In this document: in pieces, positions 34,824 to 43,655 of the stretch | Position numbering within the stretch: the stretch's first letter is position 1 | Layout: each line of letters opens with the position of its first letter | Origin: Antarcticimicrobium sediminis | Lineage (GTDB): Bacteria > Pseudomonadota > Alphaproteobacteria > Rhodobacterales > Rhodobacteraceae | Assembly (NCBI RefSeq): GCF_004348975.1 | Contig: NZ_SMFP01000007.1 | Span: 124,001-188,000, forward strand | Direction: 5' to 3' | Length of the DNA: 64,000 nucleotides | The notes under the pieces: generated by a model | Databases searched by the model: none | What the model was told of the DNA's origin: nothing | Seen by the model: only the letters and a program-made list of their open reading frames with translations | Made by a program: the position numbers and the translations under genes

Positions 34824-36664
34824 CGGGCGATTTCCCCGCGTTTCTGCGTTGTCAAAACGGTTTCTGTAAAACTGTTCAGCGTGGCGTAGCGGCGAAAAAA
34901 CCGCTCCAGCACCGCGCCAAGGGCGTAAATGCTCGACCCTTCAAAGAAACTTTCGTCAAACCCAATGGTGATTTCCAGCCCGCGCAGCGCCGTTGACAGC
35001 ACCTCGTCACTGACCCGGCGCACGATCGGGCGGCTGGAGACGTTGACGATCCCTTCAAGCTGTTTCTCGGTCACCCGGTTGCCCAGCGGCGCATATAGGC
35101 CGACCAGTTCGCGCAGCGCCTCGGCCGAACTGCCTTGGCCGGTATCGGCGATCGAGGCGTAGTTCAGGCTGAGATGGCTGATCAGACGCCAAGCGGTGTC
35201 GCCTTGGGCCAGCGTCGGGTTTGGCCGGGTCGGCGATACCGGCAGCCGGATCGATTTCACTGGCCCGCCCTCGGGCAATTGAAACACATCCGCGTCGCCA
35301 GTGGACAAAAGCAGCGGCAGATCCCGGTTGGTACACAGCGCCTGCACCGCCAGTTGATCGAGGTCGGCGCGATAGGGCGCCTGCCCCCGGTCCACCAGCG
35401 TCAGATAGACCTCGGACCCCAGATAGGAGGTACGCACCCCGCGCAAACGCTCCTTTTCGCTGCGCTGTCGCATGCGGCGGCGCAGGGTGTAATAGGCGGG
35501 GTGAGTTTCACCCGCGGCGGTAAAATCCGTGGCGGAATAGAACGGGCGAAAGATCACGTCGTCCCGATCCTCGCCGCTGATGCCGGTCACGCTTTGCAGG
35601 GCGTAGATCTCGAAATCGAGCCCGGCGGTGCGGTTTGGCACCACATGGTGTTCAGCGTCCCGGGCATTGACCAGAACCCGGTCGCAGCGCTTGGGAAAGA
35701 GATTGACCGCCGGCACCGCGTTGAGGGTAAACGCCTCGGGCACGATCATCGGGGCAAGGTCGCGATGCCCCTCGTGCAGCAGGATATAGATATCCACCTC
35801 GGAGCCCGTCGCGCGTTCCAGCGCCGGGCGAAGCCCCTGCAATTCGACGAACAGGAACCGCTCCGGCATCGCGAAATATTCCTGCAACAGCCGATAGCCA
35901 TCGAACACCCGTCGCGGGATCGGCAACAGCGCCTCTTCCGGTTCAAAGCCACGCTGCACAACGCCCCCGTCGCGCAGCGGCAGCGTCCAGTCGGCGCGCG
36001 GATCGGTGGAGCGGCCGGTCAGCCCCTCGACCTGGGTGCACAGCAATTCCAGCAGCAACCAGGAATTGCCCGCCCCGCTGTTGAGATGCAGCACCAGCTT
36101 GTCCATCGCCAATTCGCGGATCGGATCGCCGTCGCGGCGACGCAGGCGCAGGCGGATACCGGCGCGCGCACGGGTTTGCCCCGCCACCCCGGCGGCCACC
36201 AGATCGCCCCGCCCGTCGATATATTCGGCCTCGGAGATTTCGATCGGCCACATCGTCAGATCGGCGGCGGTGCGGTATTCGCAGGGGGTCTGTTCGCCCT
36301 CCATCAGGCGGCTGCGCAGCACCGAATTGCGGGGCAGCACATAGCCATCCTTGAGCGCCGCATTGGCGATATCGGGTTCGAACGCCGCGATCATCATCGA
36401 GGGGGTCGGTGCCAGATAGTGCGGATAGACAATCTCCAAAAGATTGGAGGTGAAATTGGGGTATTGCAGCTCCAGCTCAAGCTGGACCCGCGCAGAAAGA
36501 AAGGCGACCCCCTCCAGCAACCGCTCGACATAGGGATCGAGCACCTCGATCCCCTCCATCCCAAGCCGCGCCGCGATCTTGGGATAGGCGGCGGCAAACT
36601 CGGCGCCCATGTCGCGCATGTACATCAGTTCGCGTTCGTAATGTTTGGTGAGACGTGTATCCAT
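34787..36664 (-). CDS. tssF: T6SS baseplate protein TssF
   Basis: 625-residue TssF (ImpG, VC_A0110 family), the main baseplate wedge protein. The N-terminus is characteristic: HYERELMYMRDMGAEFAAAYPKIAARLG followed by DPYVERLLEGVAFLSARVQLEL (shown in parts). Later conserved segments are TVFPKRCDR-like NLFPKRCDRV and ISHLSLNY. It is one base after tssE and overlaps tssG by 37 bases, so the wedge genes form one translational unit. Confidence 0.95.
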   Translation of the reverse strand: MDTRLTKHYERELMYMRDMGAEFAAAYPKIAARLGMEGIEVLDPYVERLLEGVAFLSARVQLELELQYPNFTSNLLEIVYPHYLAPTPSMMIAAFEPDIANAALKDGYVLPRNSVLRSRLMEGEQTPCEYRTAADLTMWPIEISEAEYIDGRGDLVAAGVAGQTRARAGIRLRLRRRDGDPIRELAMDKLVLHLNSGAGNSWLLLELLCTQVEGLTGRSTDPRADWTLPLRDGGVVQRGFEPEEALLPIPRRVFDGYRLLQEYFAMPERFLFVELQGLRPALERATGSEVDIYILLHEGHRDLAPMIVPEAFTLNAVPAVNLFPKRCDRVLVNARDAEHHVVPNRTAGLDFEIYALQSVTGISGEDRDDVIFRPFYSATDFTAAGETHPAYYTLRRRMRQRSEKERLRGVRTSYLGSEVYLTLVDRGQAPYRADLDQLAVQALCTNRDLPLLLSTGDADVFQLPEGGPVKSIRLPVSPTRPNPTLAQGDTAWRLISHLSLNYASIADTGQGSSAEALRELVGLYAPLGNRVTEKQLEGIVNVSSRPIVRRVSDEVLSTALRGLEITIGFDESFFEGSSIYALGAVLERFFRRYATLNSFTETVLTTQKRGEIARWRPEKGLGRII

Positions 36665-37162
36665 CTACGCGCTCCGCTCGACCAGAACTTCGCCGGTGGT
36701 CAAATCCACCTGACTGCGCAGATACAGTTCCAGCGGCAGCGGCTGCGCCCACATATCGGCGCGGATATCGAGATCAACTGTCATCTCGCCGCCGCGCTTG
36801 TCCGGATTGATCGCGACATCGACCGAACCGGCAATGATCCGTGGCTCGAACATCGAGATCGCGATTTCGATGGAGCGGCGGATGCGTTCGGCGCGCTCTT
36901 CGGTGGAATATTCACCGGACACTTCCTCAAGCCCATAATTGAGCACCGACCGGGCCACGTTGGGATAGGTTTCGGTGTCGATCATGGTAGCAATATTGTT
37001 GGTGTTCAAAAGCCAGGACAGGTCGCGTTGAATGATCTCGCGCAGACGGACAAGGTCGATCACCCGAACGTCGCGCCCCTCTTTCGGGTTGCCCGGATCC
37101 CGGTCGGTGAGACGGTCCAGAAGCGAGGGTTGCAATCGGTCAGCGAGCGTCTTGTCAGCCAT
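36665..37162 (-). CDS. tssE: T6SS baseplate protein TssE (gp25-like)
   Basis: 165 residues with the gp25/lysozyme-like fold of phage baseplates, without catalytic residues. Supporting segments: the N-terminal LQPSLLDRLTDRDP, the WLLNTNN region, and the gp25 EPR motif within SMFEPRIIAGS (Glu-Pro-Arg), needed for sheath polymerisation in other systems. It overlaps the end of tagJ by eight bases and abuts tssF. Confidence 0.94.
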   Translation of the reverse strand: MADKTLADRLQPSLLDRLTDRDPGNPKEGRDVRVIDLVRLREIIQRDLSWLLNTNNIATMIDTETYPNVARSVLNYGLEEVSGEYSTEERAERIRRSIEIAISMFEPRIIAGSVDVAINPDKRGGEMTVDLDIRADMWAQPLPLELYLRSQVDLTTGEVLVERSA

Positions 37163-37967
37163 CCTCGGGCGCGCCTCCGGCGCCGTTCATGACAAGGCTG
37201 CGCAGATCCATCAATGCGATGTCGGACCGATCCGTTGCCAGCAGGCGCTGGCCGGTCCCGACAAAGGTGTCGGCGCCCACATCGGCCCAGCTTGTCGCGC
37301 GCGCCAGTTTCGCGGCGCTGTCGTTGCTGAGCGTCGTGCCGGGATAGCGGGTCGGGATCAAGGCCGGCACTTCGCCGCCATTGGCCAGCGTCAGCACACC
37401 GGCGGTCCAGACCGCGTCACGCAGATCGCCGGGTTCGTCGATCTCAAGCTTGGAAATACTGGCAAAGGGCAGCCAGAAATAGCGGCCGTTGACGATGATT
37501 TCCAGAACCGGCCCCAGCCGCATGTCAGCGTCCGAGATCCAGCCGAAGGGCTCCCCATTCAAGGTGCCGGACCGCGCCGGGGCGGCGTCAAAGGCGCGGG
37601 CGCGCAGGCTGGCGGCCTCTTCCGGTTTACCCTCGGAGAGACGTTTTTGCGCCTCGATCAACAGCGCCAGCCACTCCTGCGGCTCGCCAAAGATCATCGG
37701 TTCCTTTTCGCCGGCAAAGACCTTGTCACGATAGACCTCGCAGATGATTGCCTCGCGATAGGTGCGGGCCATCATCTCAGCCTCCGGGTCCAGCTCGGCG
37801 CTGAGTTTCAGTTGCGCAATCGCGCGTTTCCAATCGCCCAGAACACAGAGCAGCTGGAACAGGAAAATCCTGAGCTTTGCATCAGAGGGGTCGGCGCGGA
37901 CCTTGTCCTGCAATACCTTGAGGGCAAGATCGAGATCCCCGGTCTTGAGGTGCTCTTCGGGTGTCAT
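37155..37967 (-). CDS. tagJ: T6SS accessory protein TagJ (ImpE)
   Basis: 270 residues from ATG 37967 (MTPEEHLKTGDLDLALKVLQ); a longer frame has no ribosome site. The N-terminal half has TPR-like helices (KVRADPSDAKLRIFLFQLL, CVLGDWKRA), the signature of ImpE. The C-terminal domain has WISDADMRLGPVLE and YFWLPFASI. TagJ binds the TssB N-terminus in Pseudomonas and may help ClpV; it is found mainly in systems also carrying PpkA/Fha. That fits this locus, and two TssB N-termini (separate and fused) are available here. Confidence 0.93.
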   Translation of the reverse strand: MTPEEHLKTGDLDLALKVLQDKVRADPSDAKLRIFLFQLLCVLGDWKRAIAQLKLSAELDPEAEMMARTYREAIICEVYRDKVFAGEKEPMIFGEPQEWLALLIEAQKRLSEGKPEEAASLRARAFDAAPARSGTLNGEPFGWISDADMRLGPVLEIIVNGRYFWLPFASISKLEIDEPGDLRDAVWTAGVLTLANGGEVPALIPTRYPGTTLSNDSAAKLARATSWADVGADTFVGTGQRLLATDRSDIALMDLRSLVMNGAGGAPEDG

Positions 37968-38007
37968 ATGGCGGGCTCCGCTGAGGCGGTACAAAGACAG
38001 GGCCAAC

Positions 38008-38034
38008 GCCCCGGGGCCGGTCAGACCCCGGGGC
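38008..38034 (-). other. Perfect 9-bp hairpin directly downstream of hcp
   Basis: GCCCCGGGG (38008-38016) and CCCCGGGGC (38026-38034) form a perfect nine-base-pair GC stem with a nine-base loop, 13 bases after the hcp stop on the minus strand. No T-run follows. Such elements often stabilise the upstream mRNA or partly terminate, which would let Hcp be made in excess over TagJ/TssE and later genes (inference). Confidence 0.6.
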
Positions 38035-38047
38035 ATCAACTATCGGA

Positions 38048-38548
38048 TCACTCGACCTTGCCGGTCCGCACGTTCCACTTGAAGGTGTTCTCGGTCTTCA
38101 GTTTTCCGCTTTTCTGATCGGTCGATTTGTATTCATGTTCAATCGCCGTATAGGCCATCGTCCATGTTTCCTCGGGGATGCCATCCTCGCTGCTCGAAAC
38201 CGCATAGCTGTCGACGACGACGTCCTTCAACGTCCACATCGAATAGGCCTCCAAACCGGCAGAGGCGCTTTCACCCGAGCGGCAAAAATGGATCTTGATC
38301 TCGGGTCGGATGGTGCCGTTGGCAACCGAGGTCATCAGCTTGTTCGATGCCAGCCCCATCTGAGACGACACTTCGACCTTGCCGAAGTTGGAGTTCGCAT
38401 GCCCCCGCTGGGTCGAGCCAAGATCCGACATCTCGACGGCACGCTCCACATTCCAGCTGCAGGATTGGATCACGATCCATTTGTCGTGACCCGATTCGGT
38501 CGCGTCCCCGGGGATATCGGAGATCTCGACGAACATATTGGCGGCCAT
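38048..38548 (-). CDS. hcp: T6SS tube protein Hcp (TssD)
   Basis: 166-residue Hcp1-family protein whose hexamers stack into the inner tube. Typical features: MFVEISDIPGDATESGHDKW at the N-terminus (the I-x-G-x-x-x-D/E start strand), WNVERAV, and the late WTMAYTAIEHEY strand. No C-terminal toxin fusion. Flanked by tssC (76 bases upstream) and tagJ; followed by a strong hairpin. Confidence 0.96.
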   Translation of the reverse strand: MAANMFVEISDIPGDATESGHDKWIVIQSCSWNVERAVEMSDLGSTQRGHANSNFGKVEVSSQMGLASNKLMTSVANGTIRPEIKIHFCRSGESASAGLEAYSMWTLKDVVVDSYAVSSSEDGIPEETWTMAYTAIEHEYKSTDQKSGKLKTENTFKWNVRTGKVE

Positions 38549-38623
38549 TGTCTTATCCTTTCATTCTAAAAGTCAGGTTGATGATTAAAAATGTCTTGCG
38601 TCTGAGCGGGGACGCGACCCCGC

Positions 38624-40120
38624 TCAGGCACCTTTCTCGGAGGGCAGTTTCGAGACCAGTCGCAGCGAAACGGACAGGCCTTCCAACTGGTAATGCGGAC
38701 GCAGGAAGAACTTGGAGGTGTAATACCCCGGGTTGCCTTCGACGTCCTCGACGACGACCTCGGCCGCCGCCAGCGGTTTGCGCGCCTTTTCATTCTCGGA
38801 CGAGATCTCGGCATTGAAATCAACGTAGTTGTTGATCCAATCCTGCAACCAGCCCTCCATGTCTTGCCGGCTTTTGAACGACCCCACTTTGTCGCGCACC
38901 ATGCATTTGAGATAATGCGCAAAGCGGCAGGTGGCGAAAAGATAGGGCAGACGCGCGCCCAGATTGGCATTCGCTGAGGCATCCGGATCGTCATATTCGG
39001 CCGGCTTGTGCAGCGACTGCGCCCCGATGAAGGCGGCAACATCGGAGTTCTTGCGGTGGATCAGCGGCATCATGCCATTCTTGGCCAGCTCGGCCTCGCG
39101 CCGGTCCGAAATCGCGATTTCGGTCGGGCATTTCTGATCCACCCCACCATCGTCGGTGGGAAAGGTGTGACTGGGAAGCTCGGTCAGGGCACCGCCCGAT
39201 TCCACGCCCCGGATCCGCGAACACCAGCCATAGGATTTGAACGAACGGGTGATATTCGTGGCCATCCCATAGGCGGCATTGACCCAGCTGTACTTCTCGC
39301 TGTCGGCCCCCTCGGTATCCTCCTCAAAGGCGAATTCCTCGACCGGGTCGGTTTTGGCGCCATAGGGCAGCCGGCCCAGAAACCGCGGCATGGCAAGGCC
39401 GACATACTTCGAATCCTCGCTTTCGCGCAGGGACCGCCATCCGGCGTATTCCGGCGTCTGAAAGATCTTGGTCAGGTCGCGCGGATTGGCCAGTTCCGAC
39501 CAGCTGTCCATCTGGAACAGCGACGGCTTTGCCCCGGTGATCAGCGGCGCATGGGCCGCCGCCGCGATCTTGGACATTTCGCCCAAAAGCTCGATATCGG
39601 GTGGCGAATGGTCGAAATGGTAATCCGCCACCAGCGTGCCATAGGGTTCGCCACCGAACTGGCCGAATTCCTCTTCGTACAGCTTCTTGAAGATCGGCGA
39701 CTGATCCCAGGCGGTGCCTTTGAACTTGCGCAGGGTCTTGTGCATGTCCTTCTTGGAGATGTTCATGACCCGGATCTTGAGCTGCTCGTCCGTCTCGGTG
39801 TTGTTGACGAGATAGTGCAGCCCGCGCCACGCGCTTTCCATTTGCTTAAAGTCGGCGTGGTGCAGGATCTCGTTGACCTGTTCTGTCAGCTTCTTGTCGA
39901 TCTGGGCAACGATGCCTTCGATGGATTTCAGCGCGTCGTCAGAGATCAGGCCGGTATTGGCCAGGGCCTGTTCGGCCAGCGTCTTGACGGCGGATTCCAC
40001 CGCCGTCTTGGCCTGATCGGACTTTGGGCGGAATTCCTTTTGCAACAGGTTGGCGAATTCGGAAGACCCAAAAGCCGTGGCTTCGGCGCCGGCTTCCGTC
40101 TGGGCTTGTTCTTCGGCCAT
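38624..40120 (-). CDS. tssC: T6SS sheath protein TssC (VipB)
   Basis: 498 residues, full length. Family segments: HHADFKQMESAWRGLHYLV, PYGTLVADYHFDHSP, RLPYGAKTDPVEEFAFEE, and a complete C-terminal part (YLKCMVRDKVGSFKSRQDME, GLSVSLRLVSKLP) absent from the fused TssC-like domain at 24683. With TssB it forms the contractile sheath. It lies nine bases downstream of tssB. Confidence 0.97.
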   Translation of the reverse strand: MAEEQAQTEAGAEATAFGSSEFANLLQKEFRPKSDQAKTAVESAVKTLAEQALANTGLISDDALKSIEGIVAQIDKKLTEQVNEILHHADFKQMESAWRGLHYLVNNTETDEQLKIRVMNISKKDMHKTLRKFKGTAWDQSPIFKKLYEEEFGQFGGEPYGTLVADYHFDHSPPDIELLGEMSKIAAAAHAPLITGAKPSLFQMDSWSELANPRDLTKIFQTPEYAGWRSLRESEDSKYVGLAMPRFLGRLPYGAKTDPVEEFAFEEDTEGADSEKYSWVNAAYGMATNITRSFKSYGWCSRIRGVESGGALTELPSHTFPTDDGGVDQKCPTEIAISDRREAELAKNGMMPLIHRKNSDVAAFIGAQSLHKPAEYDDPDASANANLGARLPYLFATCRFAHYLKCMVRDKVGSFKSRQDMEGWLQDWINNYVDFNAEISSENEKARKPLAAAEVVVEDVEGNPGYYTSKFFLRPHYQLEGLSVSLRLVSKLPSEKGA

Positions 40121-40129
40121 CGGATGCTC

Positions 40130-40651
40130 CTATTCTTCTGCTTCGTCGGGGCTGTCGGATTTCGGCGCCGGCTGGGCGGCCAACGTCTTGAGCAGGGCCG
40201 GATCCTGAATGATCTTGCTGATCAGATCCTCGGCCCCGGTCTTGCCGTCCATATAGGTCATCAGGTTGGACAACTGGGTCCGCGCCTCAAGCAATTCGCG
40301 CAGCGGCTCGACCTTGCGGGCGATGGCGGCGGGCGAAAAATCATCCATGCTCTCAAACGTGATGTCCACCGCCAGATTGCCCTCGCCGGTCAGCGTGTTG
40401 GGCACGGTAAAGGCCGCGCGCGGGGCCATCGACTTCATCCGGTCATCAAAATTGTCGACATCGATTTCCAGAAACTTGCGGTCGGCGACGGCAGGCTGTT
40501 TCACTTCGGACTTGCCGGCAAGATCGCTCATCACCCCCATCACAAAGGGGAGCTGAACCTTTTTCTGGGCCCCGTAGAGTTCGACATCATATTCAATCTG
40601 GACCCGTGGCGCGCGGTTTCGCGCGATGAATTTCTGTGAGCTATCCGCCAT
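40130..40651 (-). CDS. tssB: T6SS sheath protein TssB (VipA)
   Basis: 173 residues, full length. Shows SQKFIARNRAPRVQIEYDVE, the central LPFVMGVMSDLAGKS and FDDRMKSMAPRAAF segments and LLEARTQLSNLMTYMDGK. It is a close paralogue of the first 160 residues of the giant fusion; DNA identity is also high near the start, showing a recent duplication or gene conversion. tssC follows after nine bases. Confidence 0.97.
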   Translation of the reverse strand: MADSSQKFIARNRAPRVQIEYDVELYGAQKKVQLPFVMGVMSDLAGKSEVKQPAVADRKFLEIDVDNFDDRMKSMAPRAAFTVPNTLTGEGNLAVDITFESMDDFSPAAIARKVEPLRELLEARTQLSNLMTYMDGKTGAEDLISKIIQDPALLKTLAAQPAPKSDSPDEAEE

Positions 40652-40708
40652 TTAGTGCTCCTTGACCCTAATATGTCCCGTTCCGTCCGCGTCCCAGCAG
40701 GGGCGGCC

Positions 40709-41776
40709 TCAATCGTCGTCTTCAATTCCGCCAATCAGATGCACGTTGTCGATGCCAGCTGGCGCCATATCCTGCATGATCGTGAGAAAATCAGCGTTCA
40801 CCAACCGCTTGGCCCGGACCAACAACAATGGCACCGGGCTAGAGGGTTCGTTGCGCTTGTAATAGTCCACAATGCGATCCAGCGCGCTGGAGACATCGGC
40901 GGGCGAATTGATACCGCCGACCACCACCCCCCCACGGCCACCGCCACCGTTGCCGGCGGCCATTGCGCCAAGGGCCTCATCGCCAGCGGCGCCGACGGTC
41001 TCCTCCCCGGCGGCGGCATCGCTTGTGCTGGCATGGTCAGACAGGCGTTTGACGATCTGACGCATCAGCTTGATCAGCGGGTCGAGGTCGGGGCCCTGCC
41101 CCGGGGTCCGTTCGGAAAACACATCCGAGATGGCGCGAATATTCTCTTCGCCCCGCTGCGCCGCCTCAAGCCAACCGGTCAGAACCTCGTCCGCCGTATC
41201 CTGAAACGCCGCCCCGATAGAGGCGGTGTCGGGGATCGTGGTCATATCGGCGGGCGCGGTCATCAGCCCTTCGGCGATCTCGATGTCGCGCAACGTGAAC
41301 CGCCCAAAACCACGGCTGTCGGTCAGCGCCACGCGGCGCAGCGACCGATACACCGGGGAGGGTCCGCCCATACCGCCGGGCTGACCGCACAGATCCTGCA
41401 CCGCGTTGATGCGCATGGTCGGATCGCCGTCGTCTTCGTCAAGCTCGGGATGGCAGCTGTCCCAAAAATCCTCAAGGCAGCCGCGAATGAATCCGGTGGC
41501 CTCGGCAAAGCCGTTCAACCCGTCATCGCCGTGCAGCAGAGCGTCGGCCAGAAAAACCGCCGCGCGCAGATCATGGCTCCGCTCCAGCACCTCGAGGGAT
41601 TTTTTGCGCACTTCACCGTAATCAGGGTCTTCCGCGGCGTGGATCTCGCTCCCGATCTGCACCTCTTCGCCTTGCTGGGCCGCAAGCTCCATCTCGGTAA
41701 AGATCGGGTCGTATTCGAGATTCTCCCCACTGGGTGAATCGCCGCCCTTTGACTGCAACAGAACAGCCAGTTCCAT
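40709..41776 (-). CDS. tssA: T6SS protein TssA
   Basis: 355-residue TssA (ImpA) that caps or primes sheath and tube assembly. The ImpA N-terminal domain is recognisable: GDSPSGENLEYDPIFTEMEL, DPDYGEVRKKSLEVLERSHD, and LNGFAEATGFIRGCLEDFWD. The C-terminal part is acidic and Gly-rich (NGGGGRGGVVVGGINSPADV) and ends EPSSPVPLLLVRAKRLV, characteristic of TssA. It is the first gene of the minus-strand T6SS block, facing a divergent AT-rich promoter region. Confidence 0.94.
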   Translation of the reverse strand: MELAVLLQSKGGDSPSGENLEYDPIFTEMELAAQQGEEVQIGSEIHAAEDPDYGEVRKKSLEVLERSHDLRAAVFLADALLHGDDGLNGFAEATGFIRGCLEDFWDSCHPELDEDDGDPTMRINAVQDLCGQPGGMGGPSPVYRSLRRVALTDSRGFGRFTLRDIEIAEGLMTAPADMTTIPDTASIGAAFQDTADEVLTGWLEAAQRGEENIRAISDVFSERTPGQGPDLDPLIKLMRQIVKRLSDHASTSDAAAGEETVGAAGDEALGAMAAGNGGGGRGGVVVGGINSPADVSSALDRIVDYYKRNEPSSPVPLLLVRAKRLVNADFLTIMQDMAPAGIDNVHLIGGIEDDD

Positions 41777-41951
41777 CCAGAACCTCCCAAGTAAGCTCGA
41801 TGCGGTCTCGCGGGTTCTGGTTCAACACCCCGTGCAAAGAGGCGGGCCCGTCGTTTCGCTAAACATAAAAAAACAATATCTTGACCACAAGACAGCCTTA
41901 TCGTTTGCTCGAAGTCAATTGTATTTCGTATCATTTTTGAGGGTTGGAGCC
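41777..41951. promoter_or_regulatory. Divergent AT-rich promoter region between tssA and the plus-strand operon
   Basis: The 175 bases between tssA and the 554-residue gene include the most AT-rich stretch of the locus (about 41855-41940). A possible plus-strand promoter is TTGCTC (41905-41910), 18 bases, TATCAT (41929-41934), close to the start codon at 41952. TTGAC at 41881 and GTCAA at 41914 form a distant inverted pair. Minus-strand elements for tssA were not resolved. No sigma-54 GG-N10-GC site was noticed. Confidence 0.45.
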
Positions 41952-43616
41952 ATGGCAGAAGAAAAAGTCGAAGGCCCGGCGCTCAAGAAACTGGTCAAGT
42001 TGGGCATGAAGAAAAGGCTGTCTTTCGCCTTTTATCCCGCCGCCTCGGGCAATGATCACACCGTCCTGATCGACCGACGCAAGCCCGCCAAGGTGCTGGG
42101 TCAGGCGGCCAAGCAGATGGCCAAAAAGGAGGGCGCAGGTCCCAAGGTTGCGTTTGGCACCTTCGTGCTCGATGACGGCACGCTGGAGCTGACCTGCGAC
42201 GTTGTTATTCCAAGACTGGCGAAGCTGCTCAAGAAATACCTCAAATCTCAGAAGGTCTTGGTCAACGTTCTGGTGCTGGACGCGCAGGGCACCGTACTGG
42301 AAAGCGACGTCGAACCGCTGCCGCAGGATGCCGGTTGGGACGAGGTGGAGGATGCGGACGACGCAAACGAGGAGGTCGCGGCGCCCACCACCAAGGCCCC
42401 GACTGACCCCGCCGCCGAAACGACCCCAGCCGAACCACCCGCGCCCGCCGCCCTTGACGCCAAAGGGCTGGTCATCCGGCTGAAGGCGGTGCAGCCGGCG
42501 CTTGTCACCGCCCCGGCCCCGATGGCCGACAAGCTGAAAAAGGCCGTCGCGCTGGCGGTGGCTCAGATCAAGGCCCAAGATCTTGCCGCGGCGGACAAAA
42601 CCATCGCGGCGCTGGAAAAGGCCGCCTCTCGGCTAGGGCCCAAGGCAGGTGCGCCTGAAACGTCTGCCCCCGCCCCCGGGGAAGCCGCCGCTACGAAACC
42701 GGCACAGGACGGTGCCCCCCGCCAGCTGGCGGCGCGGGCCGGAGCGCTGCGCGACGTGATCGCCACCCTTCACGACCCGGCCCGCAGCAAGCTGACCACA
42801 GCACTGGGCAATGCCGCGCAGCGGATAGAAGCGGGCGATCTGGTCGCCGCCAGTGATGGTCTGGCACGGATCGAGGCGGCGACGAACAAGATGGTCGCCT
42901 CCGTCAACGCCGGATCGAACTCTGCGGCGCAAACAGAGGCAACGCCCAAGGCTGAGGCCGCCGCCGAAGCGCCAGATCCACAGGCAGCAAAATGGCGCAC
43001 GGCCGAGGCCCGGTTGCAGCCCGAGATCGACCGGCTGATCGCCGAAAAGCGCGGCGATCTGGCGGCGCTCAACCGCACCTTTGCCTATGCGCAGGATCAG
43101 GCCGCAGCGGGGCAGTTCGACAAGGCGCTGGCCGCAGCAGGACAGGTGGTGGCGCTGATCAAACAGGCCAAAGCCTCCACCACGACCGCCGCCGCAGCGC
43201 AGGCGCAGGCCGCGGCCCCGGACAATGTGGTCGACTATACCAAATCGCGTCTGGGCTGGATCAAGACGCGCCAAAGCCTGCGCAACGAGCTTGAGGGGCT
43301 GAAAAACGCGATTGTGTCAGCCACCACCGGAATCGAGGGGATGGAGGACGTGCCAGCGAAATCCGGGGTGCTGTTCGACTATCTCGACGACATCGACAGC
43401 ACGCTGGAAGACACCCTGAAACAACTGGTCGAAGCCCCCGACGGTGACCGACGCGAGGGGCTGAAAAAATCAGCGCGCAAGATCATCGGCGACTATCAAG
43501 GTCTGCTCGACACCGACTTTTTCAAGGCGGTGGACGGCTCCGGGTTCGCGCGCACCAAGATCCGCGCCAGCGCGCTGAATGCATTGCAAGACGTCAGCGG
43601 CGCGCTGGCAAGCTGA
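41952..43616 (+). CDS. Uncharacterised T6SS-linked protein with helical-hairpin repeats
   Basis: 554 residues from ATG 41952 (MAEEKVEGPALKKLVKLGMK; ribosome site GTTGGAG). The N-terminal domain (about 1-110) is a compact alpha/beta unit (KRLSFAFYPAASGNDHTVLID, VLVNVLVLD). An Ala/Pro/Thr-rich linker follows, then at least three related helical hairpins of the KLKKAVALAVAQIKAQDLAA and KLTTALGNAAQRIEAGDLVA type. The last 130 residues are helical (WIKTRQSLRNELEGLKNAIV). No signal peptide. It heads the divergent operon with the TolQ/R genes. A T6SS effector, chaperone or scaffold are all possible; family not recognised. Confidence 0.75.
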   Translation: MAEEKVEGPALKKLVKLGMKKRLSFAFYPAASGNDHTVLIDRRKPAKVLGQAAKQMAKKEGAGPKVAFGTFVLDDGTLELTCDVVIPRLAKLLKKYLKSQKVLVNVLVLDAQGTVLESDVEPLPQDAGWDEVEDADDANEEVAAPTTKAPTDPAAETTPAEPPAPAALDAKGLVIRLKAVQPALVTAPAPMADKLKKAVALAVAQIKAQDLAAADKTIAALEKAASRLGPKAGAPETSAPAPGEAAATKPAQDGAPRQLAARAGALRDVIATLHDPARSKLTTALGNAAQRIEAGDLVAASDGLARIEAATNKMVASVNAGSNSAAQTEATPKAEAAAEAPDPQAAKWRTAEARLQPEIDRLIAEKRGDLAALNRTFAYAQDQAAAGQFDKALAAAGQVVALIKQAKASTTTAAAAQAQAAAPDNVVDYTKSRLGWIKTRQSLRNELEGLKNAIVSATTGIEGMEDVPAKSGVLFDYLDDIDSTLEDTLKQLVEAPDGDRREGLKKSARKIIGDYQGLLDTDFFKAVDGSGFARTKIRASALNALQDVSGALAS

Positions 43617-43655
43617 ACACCGCAGGCCCCCGCACAAGTTCCTGGGAGGGACACC

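Noticed and set aside
35135-37192. 685-codon plus-strand frame opposite tssF/tssE
   Set aside because: Shadow of two clear T6SS genes; His/Arg/Gln-rich.
39008-40639. 543-codon plus-strand frame opposite tssC/tssB
   Set aside because: Shadow; both sheath genes are clear on the minus strand.
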